Source of the DNA: Dyella jiangningensis
GTDB lineage: Bacteria > Pseudomonadota > Gammaproteobacteria > Xanthomonadales > Rhodanobacteraceae
Assembly: GCA_000632805.1 (NCBI GenBank)
Contig: CP007444.1
Span: forward strand, 1,736,001 to 1,800,000
DNA: 64,000 nt
Direction of reading: 5' to 3'
Program-made: the position numbers and the translations under genes
Shown here: positions 36,495-46,885 of the stretch, piece by piece
Position numbering within the stretch: the stretch's first letter is position 1
Layout of the letters: each line of letters starts with the position of its first letter
The notes under the pieces: model-generated
Database searches by the model: none
What the model saw: the letters and a program-made list of their open reading frames with translations, nothing else
What the model was told of the DNA's origin: nothing

Positions 36495-37796
36495 ATGTCA
36501 CACGTTGTCGTTCTGGGTGCCGGCCTGGGAGGCGTTGCAGCTGCCTATGACATCAAGGCCGCCTTGGGTCGTACGCACCGCGTTACCGTGGTTGCCGATG
36601 GTGCGTACTTCAACTTCACGCCCTCCAATCCATGGGTGGCCGTGGGGTGGCGAAAGCCGGAGCAGATCCGTGTTGCGCTCGCTGAGCCGTTTCACGAGCA
36701 CGACATCGATTTTCTGCCCGTACCGGCAGAGGCGATCGAGGCAAACGCGGCGCGCCTGAAGCTGGCAGACGGTACCCTCGTCGACTACGACTACCTCGTG
36801 ATCACCACGGGCCCACGTCTGGCCTTTGATGAGATCGAAGGCCTCGGACCGGAGTCGGGGTTTACCCAGTCGATCTGCACCGGGCCGCACGCCGAGCGTG
36901 CCTTTGATGCCTACCGTGCGTTCCTCGATGCCCCCGGCCCCGTCGTCATCGGCGCCGTGCAGGGCGCCAGCTGCTACGGCCCAGCGTACGAGTTCGCCAT
37001 GATCATGGATGCCGATCTGCGTCGACGGAAACTGCGTGACCGCGTGCCGATGACCTTCGTGACAGCCGAGCCCTACGTCGGGCACATGGGGCTCGGGGGC
37101 GTCGGCGATTCCAAGGGCATGCTGGAATCTTCTTTTCGAAAGCGTGATATCCGATGGGTGACCAATGCCAAGGTTGCCTCCATCGATGCCGGTACGGTCC
37201 ACGTGGACGAGCTGGATCCCAAAGGCGCTTTGTACCGTAGCCACTCGCTACCGTACGAGTACGCCATGTTCATTCCCGCATTTACGGGTGTGCCTGTATT
37301 GCGCAGTGTCGAGGGGCTTACCAATCCTCGTGGCTTCGTTCTCATCGATGCCCACCAGCGCAGCGTGAAGTATCCCAACATCTACGCGGCCGGGGTTTGC
37401 GTTGCCATTCCTCCCGTGGAGGCCACGCCGGTGCCTACGGGTGCGCCGAAGACGGGCTTCATGATCGAGTCGATGGTCAGCGCCATCGTCAAGAACCTGC
37501 AAGCCGATATCGACGGTCGCCCTGCAGCGGCCGAGGCCACGTGGAACGCGGTCTGTCTGGCGGACATGGGTGACACGGGCGCTGCGTTCGTGGCGCTGCC
37601 GCAGATTCCTCCAAGGAACGTGGCCTGGGTGACGGAAGGCAAATGGGTCCACCTGGCCAAGGCCGGCTTTGAAAAATACTTCCTGAACAAGGTCCGCACC
37701 GGACACACGCATCCGGTGTTCGAAAACTACGTGTTGAAGTTGCTGGGCATCGAAACGCTCAAGGACAAGCACGTCGCGGATCACAACACGCACTGA
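36495..37796 (+). CDS. sqr: Sulfide:quinone oxidoreductase, type I
   Basis: 433 residues from ATG 36495. FAD protein bound to the cytoplasmic-membrane face that oxidises sulfide to sulfur/polysulfide and reduces quinone. GAGLGG (8-13) is the FAD loop. Cys128 (SICTGP), Cys160 (GASCYGPAYE) and Cys354 (WNAVCLADMGD) match the three conserved cysteines of type I SQR. VPTGAPKTGFMIESM and the amphipathic C-terminal region (AKAGFEKYFL) are as in the family. First gene of an apparent four-gene operon with DUF2892 and the RND pair. Confidence 0.93.
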   Translation: MSHVVVLGAGLGGVAAAYDIKAALGRTHRVTVVADGAYFNFTPSNPWVAVGWRKPEQIRVALAEPFHEHDIDFLPVPAEAIEANAARLKLADGTLVDYDYLVITTGPRLAFDEIEGLGPESGFTQSICTGPHAERAFDAYRAFLDAPGPVVIGAVQGASCYGPAYEFAMIMDADLRRRKLRDRVPMTFVTAEPYVGHMGLGGVGDSKGMLESSFRKRDIRWVTNAKVASIDAGTVHVDELDPKGALYRSHSLPYEYAMFIPAFTGVPVLRSVEGLTNPRGFVLIDAHQRSVKYPNIYAAGVCVAIPPVEATPVPTGAPKTGFMIESMVSAIVKNLQADIDGRPAAAEATWNAVCLADMGDTGAAFVALPQIPPRNVAWVTEGKWVHLAKAGFEKYFLNKVRTGHTHPVFENYVLKLLGIETLKDKHVADHNTH

Positions 37797-37811
37797 CAAA
37801 GAGTGACTCTC

Positions 37812-38021
37812 ATGAATATCGATCGAATCGTCATGGCATTCGCCGGCACGATGGTGCTGCTCGCCGTTGCGCTGGGCTATTGGCTGTCGCCCTGGTGGCT
37901 GCTGCTCGCCGTCTTCGTCGGCCTGAATCTTTTGCAGGCTTCCTTCACCGGTTTTTGCCCGCTGGCGAAGATCTTGGCGCTGTTGGGCGTCAAGCCGGGC
38001 TGCGCCTTTCCCGCGCGTTGA
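37812..38021 (+). CDS. DUF2892 inner-membrane protein
   Basis: 69 residues with two hydrophobic helices and the family pattern [48 protein letters not shown]2892 domains are found fused to or beside rhodaneses and other sulfur-transfer proteins, fitting the neighbouring sqr. Conserved Cys in GFCPL and PGC could carry sulfane sulfur, but this is inference. Gap of 15 bp after sqr. Confidence 0.88.
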   Translation: MNIDRIVMAFAGTMVLLAVALGYWLSPWWLLLAVFVGLNLLQASFTGFCPLAKILALLGVKPGCAFPAR

Positions 38022-38040
38022 TCACAAGGTCCATCGAGTC

Positions 38041-39129
38041 ATGAAAGGCCTGTCTGCCAGCGCCAAGCTGGGTACGTTGCCATTGATGCTGATGCTCATA
38101 GCCTGTGGGCACTCGGCTCAACCGCCGCAAGCGAAGTCCGCCCCGAAACTCGCGTCGATTCTCGTGAAAGCGGAAGCCGCACCGCAGCAGCAGGTGTGGG
38201 ATGGCACAGTGGAGGCCGTGAACTCGGCGGTTTTGTCTGCCCAGACCAATGCGCGCGTGCTCGAGCTTCCGTACGACGTCAATGATGTCGTGCCGGCGGG
38301 CGCGGTGCTCGTACGTTTTACGGACGTCGAGCAACAGTCGGCATCACGTGCGGCCCAGGCGCAGATCGGCTCGGCCCGCGCCACCTACCTCAACGCGAAG
38401 GTCAACTACGAGCGCATCGCCGCCATTGCGGCCAAGGGCCTGATCGCGAAGGCCGAACTTGACCAGGCCCTTGCCCAGCGCGACAGCGCGCAGGCCGCCC
38501 TCGCGGCGGCGGAGGCGACATCGCGCCAGGTCGGCATGCAGGCTGATTACACCGTGGTGCGTGCGCCGTACTCGGGCATCATCACGCGTCGTTACGTGCA
38601 GGTGGGCGAGGCGGTGCAGGCCGGGCCGCCCGTTCCCCAGCAGCTGATCGCGCTGGCGTCGCTGAAAGACTTGCGGGTCACCGTGCAGGTTCCGCAAAGC
38701 TCCATTGAGGCAATCCGTCAGCGCCATGCGGCCGATATCCTGCTCGATGGGGCAGGCACGCATCGCGTGTCTGCCAGCAAGGTCACCGTCTTCCCCTATG
38801 CCGATCCGGCCACACATTCCTTCGCCGTTCGTGCCGAGCTGTCCGGTGAGGGTGCAGGGCTTTACCCCGGCATGACCGTGAAAGTCGCCTTCGCCGTCGG
38901 CGAGACCTCGCGCCTGATGGTGCCAGCGAGCTCACTGGTTCGCAGGGGCGAGTTGCAGGGCGTGTATGTGATGACCGACGCAGGCATCGCCCTTCGCCAG
39001 GTACGCGTCGGCGATCGCTTTGGCGATCGCATCGAATTGCTTGCAGGGCTCGAAGACGGTGAGCGCATTGCACTTGATCCCGTGGCGGCCGCCCGCTGGC
39101 TGATGGAGCAGCAGGGAAGTGGTACATGA
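38041..39129 (+). CDS. RND efflux periplasmic adaptor (lipoprotein)
   Basis: 362 residues. The lipobox LIAC (Cys about 22) marks a lipidated periplasmic membrane-fusion protein. HlyD/AcrA-type order: biotinyl-lipoyl halves (WDGTVEAVNSAVLSAQTNARV and VRAPYSGIITRRYVQVGEAV), an alpha-hairpin (about 100-155), a beta-barrel and a membrane-proximal domain (LMVPASSLVRRGELQGVYV). Its stop overlaps the RND permease start as ATGA. No TolC-type gene is adjacent. Confidence 0.9.
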   Translation: MKGLSASAKLGTLPLMLMLIACGHSAQPPQAKSAPKLASILVKAEAAPQQQVWDGTVEAVNSAVLSAQTNARVLELPYDVNDVVPAGAVLVRFTDVEQQSASRAAQAQIGSARATYLNAKVNYERIAAIAAKGLIAKAELDQALAQRDSAQAALAAAEATSRQVGMQADYTVVRAPYSGIITRRYVQVGEAVQAGPPVPQQLIALASLKDLRVTVQVPQSSIEAIRQRHAADILLDGAGTHRVSASKVTVFPYADPATHSFAVRAELSGEGAGLYPGMTVKVAFAVGETSRLMVPASSLVRRGELQGVYVMTDAGIALRQVRVGDRFGDRIELLAGLEDGERIALDPVAAARWLMEQQGSGT

Positions 39130-42100
39130 GCGAGCATAAGCTGGGCTTCTCAGGACGCATTGCCCGGGCCTTTCAAACCTCGCCACTGACGCCCATCCTG
39201 GCCTTGGCTGCGCTTTTGCTTGGCCTGGCGGCGATGCTCATCACGCCGCGCGAAGAGGAGCCTCAGATCGATGTGACCATGGCCAACGTCATGGTTCCTT
39301 TCCCTGGCGCGAGCGTTCACGACGTCGAGAACCTCGTTGCGTTTCCGCTGGAGCAGAAACTCTCCGAGATCGAGGGCATCAAGCACGTGTACTCGGTGAG
39401 CAGGCCTGGCATGGCCGTGATCACCGTGGAATTCCAGGTGGGCGTCCCTCGTCAGACAGCCATCGTTCGTCTCTACAACCAGGTATTCCAGAACCAGAAC
39501 TTCGTTCCACCCGGCCTTGGCGTCGGGCCGCCCTTGATACGCCCCATGGGTATCGACGACGTGCCCGTGATGGCGCTTACGCTGTGGAGCGATCGAGCGG
39601 GCGAAGATCCCGTGCAGCTCGCCGAGGTCGCCCATACCCTCGAAACCGAACTCAAGCGCGTACCCGGTACGCGCGATGTATATACCCTTGGTGCTCCTGA
39701 TCGTGCCGTGCTGGTGGAGCTCGATGCGGCCAAGCTCGCCTCGTACGGCATGGCCCTCGGCGACCTGTCGGGTGCGCTGAAGGCAGCCAATACCGTGACC
39801 CAGGCGGGCGATCGCATCGCCGGCGACAAGGTCACGCCGGTAACGGCAGGCGCGTTTCTGCTCGATACGGCGGATGTATCTCAGCTGGTGATCGGTTTGA
39901 AGAACGGCCAGCCGGTCTTTCTTTCCGACGTGGCGCGCATTCATCAGGGCAGTGACGTACCCACCAGCTACGCGTGGTTCGGCGCGCCAGCAGGCAAGAC
40001 GGCGCCGGCTGGCGGCGCGGCGCCCGCCGTGACCATCGCCATTGCCAAGAAACCTGGCACCAACGCAGCGGACATCACTGAAGAAGTGGCAACACGCATC
40101 AAGCGACTGCAGGGCGTTTTGATCCCGTCCGACGTCCATGTCGTAGTCACGCGCGATTACGGCCAGACCGCAACGGACAAAGCCGACAAGCTGATCCACA
40201 AGCTTATTTTTGCCACGCTGTCGGTGGTGGCACTGGTGCTGCTTACGCTGGGTTGGCGGGAGGCAGTCGTGGTGGGCAGCGCGGTCATCGTCACGCTGAT
40301 GCTCACCTTGTTTGCGTCATGGGCGATGGGCTTCACCATCAACCGCGTTTCGTTGTTCGCGCTGATTTTTTCGATCGGCATTCTGGTGGATGACGCCATC
40401 GTCGTCGTGGAAAACATCCACCGGCACATGGCGCTCGGCGGGCGAACCCTGCGCGAAGCTATTCCCGAAGCCGTAAGCGAAGTAGGTGGGCCGACCATCC
40501 TGGCCACCTTCACGGTCATTGCGGCGCTGTTGCCGATGGCCTTCGTATCCGGATTGATGGGGCCGTACATGCGGCCCATCCCGATCAATGCCTCCGCGGG
40601 CATGCTGCTCTCGTTGATGGTGGCATTGATCCTGACGCCATGGCTATCGCTGAGGTTGCTTGCGCACGGCACCGGCGATCACACAAAGGAAGGCCATGGC
40701 GAAGCGTCTTCCGGCTGGTTGCACCGGCTATTCGCAAAGCTGATGTCGCCCTTCATCGGAGGCGAAGGTGCTCGTCGCAAGCGCCACTGGCTGTTTGCTT
40801 CGATGGCGTTGCTGGTCGTGGTCGCGGTCGGGCTGGTCGTGGCGAAGGCTGTTGTCCTCAAGATGCTTCCCTTCGACAACAAGTCGGAGTTCCAGGTCGT
40901 GGTCGACATGCCCGAGGGCAGCACGGTAGAGCGGACAAATCGCCTGCTGGTGGAGCTTGCGCACGCGGTATCCAAGTTGCCCGAAGTCAGCAACTGGCAA
41001 GGCTATGCGGGGGTATCCTCTCCCATCACCTTCAATGGGCTGGTTCGCCAGTACTACCTCCGCACGGGACCGGTGGTCGGCGATCTGCAGGTCAACCTCG
41101 TCGACAAGAAGGATCGTCATCGCCAGAGTCATGCGATCGCGCTTGCCATTCGTCCTGAGCTGAGCAGGATAGGTGCACGCTATGGGGCATCGGTGAAGGT
41201 GGTGGAAGTACCCCCGGGGCCGCCCGTCCTTGCCCCTATCGTGGCGGAGGTCTACGGACCCGACTACGCGACGGTGAGCAAAGTCGCCCGCGGGCTCGAA
41301 AAGACCTTCCACGGCAACGCCGACATTGTCGATATCGACACCAGTGTGGAAGCCGATGCACCGCGCGAGGTGGTAACCGTTGATCGCGAGCGAGCTGCGA
41401 AACTTGGCCTGAACCAGGCATCGATTGCACAAGCCATTCGCACTGCGCTGTCGGGTGACGATGCCACTTATCTCATGGATGGCCATGCGAAGTACGCCGT
41501 GCCGATACGCTTGCGCCTGCCTACCGGTGACCAGGCATCGGTGCAGCAACTGCTGGCGTTGCGCGTGCGTGCACAAGGCGGAGCACTTGTGCCGCTGTCG
41601 GAGGTGGTCCGTGTCGAGACTGCGCCGTGGGAGAATGCGATCTATCACAAGGACCTGTTGCCCTATGCCTACGTCATCGGGGACGACGCGGGTCACACGG
41701 ACAGCCCCTTGTACGGCATGTTTTCGCTGGTCAGTCAGCTCAAGCGCGAAAAAGTGGCTGGCGAGACCGTTGGCCAGCAGTTCATTGCCCAGCCGACGGA
41801 TACCTCCGGCGTCTCCGTCAAATGGGATGGCGAATGGCAGATCACGTATGAGACGTTTCGCGACATGGGGCTGGCCTATTCGGTGGGCCTGGTGCTGATC
41901 TACCTGCTCGTGGTTGGTCAGTTCAAGAGTTATGTCGTGCCATTGATCATCATGGCGCCAATTCCACTCACGGTCATCGGCGTGATGCCGGGGCATGCCC
42001 TTGTCGGCGCGCAGTACACCGCCACGTCGATGATCGGCATGATCGCCCTGGCAGGCATCATCGTCCGCAATTCCATCCTGCTCATCGATTTCATCAACCA

Positions 42101-42347
42101 TGCCGTCGCGGGCGGAAAGGCGCTGGCGGAGGCTGTCGTGGAGGCTGCTGCCGTGCGCGCCAAACCCATCGCGTTGACCGGCGTGGCGGCCATGGTCGGA
42201 GGGTTCTTCATCATCGACGACCCGATCTTCCAGGGGCTCGCGGTGTCCCTGATCTTCGGCATTTTGGTGTCCACCTTGCTTACCTTGCTGGTCATTCCGG
42301 TCCTGTACTACGCGTGGATGTCGCATGGCCGAACATTGCCGGAATGA
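39126..42347 (+). CDS. RND efflux permease
   Basis: 1073-residue inner-membrane proton-drug/metal antiporter subunit. Family blocks: N-terminal TM1 (PLTPILALAALLLGLAAML), PGASVHDVENLVAFPLE, RPMGIDDVPVM, the TM4 ion-pair motif GILVDDAIVVVEN, and the second-half GIIVRNSILLIDF. Closer to the AcrB/CusA-like multidrug group than to a clear heavy-metal CusA. Substrate unknown; being downstream of a sulfide-responsive repressor suggests it exports a thiol-, sulfide- or metal-related toxicant. Confidence 0.92.
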   Translation: MSEHKLGFSGRIARAFQTSPLTPILALAALLLGLAAMLITPREEEPQIDVTMANVMVPFPGASVHDVENLVAFPLEQKLSEIEGIKHVYSVSRPGMAVITVEFQVGVPRQTAIVRLYNQVFQNQNFVPPGLGVGPPLIRPMGIDDVPVMALTLWSDRAGEDPVQLAEVAHTLETELKRVPGTRDVYTLGAPDRAVLVELDAAKLASYGMALGDLSGALKAANTVTQAGDRIAGDKVTPVTAGAFLLDTADVSQLVIGLKNGQPVFLSDVARIHQGSDVPTSYAWFGAPAGKTAPAGGAAPAVTIAIAKKPGTNAADITEEVATRIKRLQGVLIPSDVHVVVTRDYGQTATDKADKLIHKLIFATLSVVALVLLTLGWREAVVVGSAVIVTLMLTLFASWAMGFTINRVSLFALIFSIGILVDDAIVVVENIHRHMALGGRTLREAIPEAVSEVGGPTILATFTVIAALLPMAFVSGLMGPYMRPIPINASAGMLLSLMVALILTPWLSLRLLAHGTGDHTKEGHGEASSGWLHRLFAKLMSPFIGGEGARRKRHWLFASMALLVVVAVGLVVAKAVVLKMLPFDNKSEFQVVVDMPEGSTVERTNRLLVELAHAVSKLPEVSNWQGYAGVSSPITFNGLVRQYYLRTGPVVGDLQVNLVDKKDRHRQSHAIALAIRPELSRIGARYGASVKVVEVPPGPPVLAPIVAEVYGPDYATVSKVARGLEKTFHGNADIVDIDTSVEADAPREVVTVDRERAAKLGLNQASIAQAIRTALSGDDATYLMDGHAKYAVPIRLRLPTGDQASVQQLLALRVRAQGGALVPLSEVVRVETAPWENAIYHKDLLPYAYVIGDDAGHTDSPLYGMFSLVSQLKREKVAGETVGQQFIAQPTDTSGVSVKWDGEWQITYETFRDMGLAYSVGLVLIYLLVVGQFKSYVVPLIIMAPIPLTVIGVMPGHALVGAQYTATSMIGMIALAGIIVRNSILLIDFINHAVAGGKALAEAVVEAAAVRAKPIALTGVAAMVGGFFIIDDPIFQGLAVSLIFGILVSTLLTLLVIPVLYYAWMSHGRTLPE

Positions 42348-42354
42348 CAGCCAC

Positions 42355-42416
42355 GGATGAAGGTGCATGGGTCGGTCCGGCAAGCTTGGGCCGAGCCCGC
42401 TGGTACCGCTTCATCC
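42355..42416. other. Inverted repeat in convergent intergenic region
   Basis: GGATGAAG (42355-42362) and CTTCATCC (42409-42416) form an 8-bp inverted repeat around a 46-nt centre, just after the RND stop and before the end of the convergent HlyD gene. A weak terminator candidate; no T-tract. Confidence 0.3.
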
Positions 42417-42543
42417 ATGCTCCGGGGGCGTCGTGTGGGTGACCTCGTGGAGCTGCCTGGTCTGCCGTGATGCGTGATATCCAGCATGCGACGAAGGTCT
42501 GCTTGATTCGATGCGCGCAGGGCAACGGCGGCGAGAGGGAAGG

Positions 42544-43749
42544 TTACTTCCCGGGCGCGACGCTTCGCTCCAGAGCCTGGACACGCATGCCGTCGCGCAT
42601 GCGGTCGTCGGGAAAGGCTGCGACGCGGTCGCCCTCGGCAAGGCCTTTCGCGATCTCGACCTCGGCTCCGCCACGCATGCCGGGCTCGACATGCACAAGC
42701 CGAAGCCGATTACCCTCAAGCCGGTAGGCTGCCCAGCGTGTCCCGTCGAGAAACAAGGCGTTCGCTTCCACTTTCAACACCTGTTCCTTGCGCGCGACGT
42801 CGAATGCCACTTCCACGCGATAGCCATCACCGAGCTGCGACCAGCGTTCGCGTGGCGCCATGATGTCCAGCCAGACCTGCGTGCGTTGCTCTTCGACGCC
42901 GAGTGCCGAAACCTTGGTGTACCCGCCAGGTTCGACCCTGGCTACCCGTGCGGGCAGCGCGGTATCGCCGCCCCAGCGTAGTACCTGGGCGGGCGTGCCT
43001 GGCCGGAGCAGGGCGGCTTGCTGGGACAGCACCTGTGCCATGACCTGCAGTTCCTCCAGGTTGCCAACCTCCACCAGCGACTGGCCGGCCTGGACCGGCG
43101 TGGCGCTCTGCAGATAGCGATGGAGCACCACGCCATTGATGGGTGAGAACAGTGTTACCAGAGGGCCGCCGGAGGCCCCTTGCCCTTGCAGCAGCGCGGC
43201 CAGGGCGGCTCGTTGCTGGTCCGCTGCGTGGTAGTCGGCTTCCGCTGCAAAAGCCGATGCCTGTGCGCGAAGCACACGCGCTTCCACTTCGTCCAGGGCT
43301 GCAACGCTCACGACACCCGCGGCCCCAAGCCTCCGCATGCGGTCTACGTCCCTCGATGCGAGGTCGGCGTCCACCTGCGCGGCGGCCTGGCGTTGCCGCG
43401 CCGCCCGCATGGCAGCCTGTGCGGCCTTTTCTTCCGCCAGCAGGCGCGCCCGGTTGGCGGGGTCAAACAGCTGGGCTCGCAAGGGTTCGATCTGTGCCAG
43501 CGGCTGGCCTTCCTTCACAGGGTCGCCCTGCAGAAGGTCGATGCGGCGCAGGGTGCCTGCGATAGGCGAGGAAACGGTCCAGCGATGCGCGAGTTCGGTC
43601 CGGCCTTCTTCTTCGAAGCGCTGCACGAGTGGTCCGCGTTGAACGCGCACGACGTCCATCGGCCGCGGCGCAGGTTGAAGCGCCCACCAGGCGACGGCGG
43701 CAACTGCGACGACGGCGATCAGGATGACTATGCGGCGGCGAACGGTCAT
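42544..43749 (-). CDS. HlyD-family periplasmic adaptor of ABC exporter
   Basis: 401 residues from ATG 43749 (MTVRRRIVIL). One N-terminal transmembrane anchor (about residues 5-22), then a lipoyl domain (TVSSPIAGTLRRIDLLQGDPVKEG), a long Ala/Arg/Gln-rich coiled-coil hairpin (about 110-190), and VTLFSPINGVVLHRYLQSATPVQAG. Third gene after the ATPase and FtsX-like permease in the same direction (14 bp gap), so together they form a MacAB-like exporter. Outer-membrane partner not in the window. Confidence 0.88.
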   Translation of the reverse strand: MTVRRRIVILIAVVAVAAVAWWALQPAPRPMDVVRVQRGPLVQRFEEEGRTELAHRWTVSSPIAGTLRRIDLLQGDPVKEGQPLAQIEPLRAQLFDPANRARLLAEEKAAQAAMRAARQRQAAAQVDADLASRDVDRMRRLGAAGVVSVAALDEVEARVLRAQASAFAAEADYHAADQQRAALAALLQGQGASGGPLVTLFSPINGVVLHRYLQSATPVQAGQSLVEVGNLEELQVMAQVLSQQAALLRPGTPAQVLRWGGDTALPARVARVEPGGYTKVSALGVEEQRTQVWLDIMAPRERWSQLGDGYRVEVAFDVARKEQVLKVEANALFLDGTRWAAYRLEGNRLRLVHVEPGMRGGAEVEIAKGLAEGDRVAAFPDDRMRDGMRVQALERSVAPGK

Positions 43750-43763
43750 GGCGTTATCCCGGA

Positions 43764-46130
43764 TCACTCCCGCGTCTTGAGCACGGCGACCAGATCCAGT
43801 CGGCTGATGCGCCGGTATACCAGTAAAGCCGACAGCGCGCTGGCGGCCAGGACGGTGATGGTGGCGAATGCATACGTTGCCGTGGAGAGCAGCGCCGGCA
43901 CCCGGAACAACTCGGATCGAAATCCCAGTGCCATCAGCCAGCAGAGCGCCCAGCCGGCAAGCAGGCCAAAAGGCAGTGAAAGCAACACCAGCAAGCCGAG
44001 CTGGCCCAGCAACAATTCCCCGACTTCGGCGCGTGTCATGCCGAGGACTCGCAGGCTGGCCAGCTCGCACCCTCGCTCCGACAAGCTGATACGCGCGGCG
44101 TTGTAGACCACGCCAAAATTGATGACCGCACCGAGCAGGGCGGCAACGAGGGAAAAGATCAGCAGGCTCTCTCCCATGGTGGCGTAGAAGCTGCGCACGG
44201 ACGCAAGGCGCGAAGCGATGCCCATCACGCGCGGGCGACGGCTCAGGCGGATATAGACATCGGGCTCGGCGCCTGGCGCCACGCCCAGCAGTGCGCCGGA
44301 AACAACGTCGCCATCGCCCAGCAGCCGATCGAGGGCGTCCAGATCCATATAACCGCGCGCGCCGATGTATTCATGCACGAAGCCGGATACGCGCACCTCT
44401 CGCCGGCGCCGATGGCCGTCCAGTGCCTGCACTTCCAGAAGGTCGCCGGCTTTGAGGTCCAGCATCGTTTCGAGATAGTCGGTCAGCAGCAGGTCATCAC
44501 CCCTCGGTTCCACGCGGCGGAGCCTCGCATCCACGGGTCGTCTTAGTCGTGCATCCGGTGGCAGGCCTTCGATGGTCGTGCGATACGAGTGCAGGCCGTG
44601 AATAAGGCGTACCGGAGCCGAACGCACGGGCTCGGCTTCGCGTACACCGGGCAGCGAGGCGAGCTCGAACACGGCGCTGCGTGGTGCGAGCTCCACGAAG
44701 TTCACTTCGACATCGTGCGTCTGCGCGATGCTGAGCTGCACGTTCACCATGCGATCGATGGCATCGCCCTGGAAGCGGCCAACCGTCATGACGGCACAGG
44801 CCATCGCCAGCCCGGCCAGGGTGATCAATGCCCGGCCGGGGCGGCGCTCCAGGTCGCGAAATGCCATGCGTGTGGCGGGCGACAGCCACCGTTGAAACCC
44901 GAGTCGCTCCACTATCGTTGCGCCGAAGCGTGCCGGCGCCGCGGCGCGCATGGCCTCGGCCGGCGGCAGCGCAACGGCCGCGCGCAGCGCCAGCAGTGCA
45001 CCGCCGCCCGCGGCGGCGAAGCTCACTGCCAGCCCGAGTGCCGCCGCCCCCAGGCTGAGGCGATAGGCGAGGAAGGGAAAGCGATAGATGTCCTGGTACA
45101 CATGTGCCAGCCAGCGCCCGAGCGCTGCTCCCAGCAGGATGCCGAGCAAGGCGCCGCCGGCGGCGATCCACGTTGCGATGCCCAGGTAATGCGCAGCCAG
45201 AGTCCGGTTGCCATACCCAAAGGCCTTCAGCACACCGATCTGCTCGCGCTGCGTGCCCAGCAGCCGCATCAAGACAACGTGGACGAGGAAGGCGGCCACA
45301 CCGAGGAAGATGACGGGAAACAGCGTGGCCATGGTGCGTAGCTGGCGCAGTTCTTCTTCGAGGTAGCGTGCCGAGGTTTGCTCATGTCGGCCGTAGGCGC
45401 CCACGCCACCGTAGCGCGCCAGAAGTCCGTCGACATCGGAGGCCACGGCGCCCAGGGCGGCGCCTGCCCTGAGACGAAAGACCACGCTGTTGAAGGCGCC
45501 GTCCATATCCAGTGCCTTTTCCATCGCATGTCGATTCATCCACAGCACGGCAAAACGCTGGAAGTCGGGAAACGCGGCACCGGGCGGACTCTGATAGACA
45601 TATTCGGGCGATGTGCCGATGCCGACGATGCGCATCGACGTGGCATGCCCCTGGAGAATCAAGCGTAGTCCGTCGCCAAGATGCAATCGGTGAGCCTGGG
45701 CGAAGGCCTCGCCGAGCACGATCTCGGCGTCGGCATCAGGATCGGGGAGACGGCCGCTCACGAGATGTACGCGGTTGAGCAAGGGTTGGCTGCCGCTTAT
45801 CGGCAGCGACACGATTTCGCCGCGCGCCGGCTCGTCAAAGCCCGCGACGCCCAGCGAAGCACTGGCGAGCAGGCGCGATTCGGCAGCCTGCACGCCGGGT
45901 ACGGATTCCAGGCGTGGCAGCAAGGTGTCGGGCGCGCGCTTGAGCGGCGCCCACAGGTCGGCGAGCGCTCCCTCCTGATAGAACAGCGCTCGCGTATCCG
46001 ATAACGACTCTAGCGTTGAGCGCGACATCACGAGGGTGGCTACGCCACCGGCAATGACGCAGGCGATCGCCAGCGCCTGCGTGCGCATGTGCCACAGGTC
46101 GCGGAGTCCTTTGCGAGTGAGCATGCTCAC
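43764..46130 (-). CDS. FtsX-like ABC transporter permease (two FtsX domains)
   Basis: 788 residues. N-terminal TM helix ([18 protein letters not shown]), a large periplasmic MacB-core-type domain (about 40-260), an FtsX domain with three helices (about 265-400), a second periplasmic domain, and a C-terminal FtsX domain (about 660-775: [41 protein letters not shown]). This duplicated architecture is usual for ABC permeases with HlyD adaptors. Its start overlaps the ATPase stop by 4 bp. Confidence 0.9.
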   Translation of the reverse strand: MSMLTRKGLRDLWHMRTQALAIACVIAGGVATLVMSRSTLESLSDTRALFYQEGALADLWAPLKRAPDTLLPRLESVPGVQAAESRLLASASLGVAGFDEPARGEIVSLPISGSQPLLNRVHLVSGRLPDPDADAEIVLGEAFAQAHRLHLGDGLRLILQGHATSMRIVGIGTSPEYVYQSPPGAAFPDFQRFAVLWMNRHAMEKALDMDGAFNSVVFRLRAGAALGAVASDVDGLLARYGGVGAYGRHEQTSARYLEEELRQLRTMATLFPVIFLGVAAFLVHVVLMRLLGTQREQIGVLKAFGYGNRTLAAHYLGIATWIAAGGALLGILLGAALGRWLAHVYQDIYRFPFLAYRLSLGAAALGLAVSFAAAGGGALLALRAAVALPPAEAMRAAAPARFGATIVERLGFQRWLSPATRMAFRDLERRPGRALITLAGLAMACAVMTVGRFQGDAIDRMVNVQLSIAQTHDVEVNFVELAPRSAVFELASLPGVREAEPVRSAPVRLIHGLHSYRTTIEGLPPDARLRRPVDARLRRVEPRGDDLLLTDYLETMLDLKAGDLLEVQALDGHRRRREVRVSGFVHEYIGARGYMDLDALDRLLGDGDVVSGALLGVAPGAEPDVYIRLSRRPRVMGIASRLASVRSFYATMGESLLIFSLVAALLGAVINFGVVYNAARISLSERGCELASLRVLGMTRAEVGELLLGQLGLLVLLSLPFGLLAGWALCWLMALGFRSELFRVPALLSTATYAFATITVLAASALSALLVYRRISRLDLVAVLKTRE

Positions 46131-46885
46131 CAGCTGAGCTCCTTTGCCGGCGTGCGTCGCGGTGGCCGTACTTCGCGCACGATGCGCCCGTCGCCGAGAT
46201 ACAACACCCGGTGAGCCATCGCGCCGATGCCTGCGTTGTGGGTAATCACGACGGTCGTGGTGCCAAGCGTGGCGTTCACCTGTTCCAGTGTTTCCAGCAC
46301 GCGAATGCCGGTGCTCGAATCCAGGGCGCCGGTAGGCTCGTCACAGAGCAGGACTGCCGGACGTTTCGCGATCGCACGCGCAATGGCCACGCGCTGCTGC
46401 TCGCCGCCGGACATCTGTGCGGGAAAATGATCCAGGCGATCACCAAGCCCGACGCGATCCAGTGCCTCTTCGGGTCGCATGGGGTGTTCGGCCAGATCGG
46501 TCACAATGGCCACGTTCTCACGTGCCGTAAGGCTCGGTATCAGGTTGTAGAACTGGAACACGAAGCCCACGTGCTCGCGACGGAACCGGGTAAGCGCCCG
46601 ATCGTCGGCCCCGGTAAGGCAATGGTCGACGTACCAGACCTCACCTCCCGTGGGCGCGTCGAGCCCGCCGAGGATATTCAGCAGCGTGGATTTGCCGCTG
46701 CCTGAGGGCCCGAGCAGCACGACGAACTCGCCGGGGAACAGGTCCAGATCGACTCCGCGCAGCGCGTGCACCTCCACGTCTCCCATCCGATAGACCTTGG
46801 TAAGGCCGCGGGCGCGGAAGACCGGGGGCGACTGTGGCGGCAAAGAGGACGGCGGCACGCTGACACTCTCGCTGTTTGCCTGCAT
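46127..46885 (-). CDS. ABC transporter ATPase (MacB/LolD-like)
   Basis: 252 residues, with about 20 Ser/Pro-rich residues ahead of the domain. Walker [11 protein letters not shown]-loop [11 protein letters not shown], signature [15 protein letters not shown], Walker [13 protein letters not shown] and H-loop VVITHN. The MacB/LolD/FtsE type is clear from the [18 protein letters not shown] region. First gene of the three-gene exporter, divergent from the cytochrome c peroxidase. Substrate not assignable. Confidence 0.93.
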   Translation of the reverse strand: MQANSESVSVPPSSLPPQSPPVFRARGLTKVYRMGDVEVHALRGVDLDLFPGEFVVLLGPSGSGKSTLLNILGGLDAPTGGEVWYVDHCLTGADDRALTRFRREHVGFVFQFYNLIPSLTARENVAIVTDLAEHPMRPEEALDRVGLGDRLDHFPAQMSGGEQQRVAIARAIAKRPAVLLCDEPTGALDSSTGIRVLETLEQVNATLGTTTVVITHNAGIGAMAHRVLYLGDGRIVREVRPPRRTPAKELSW

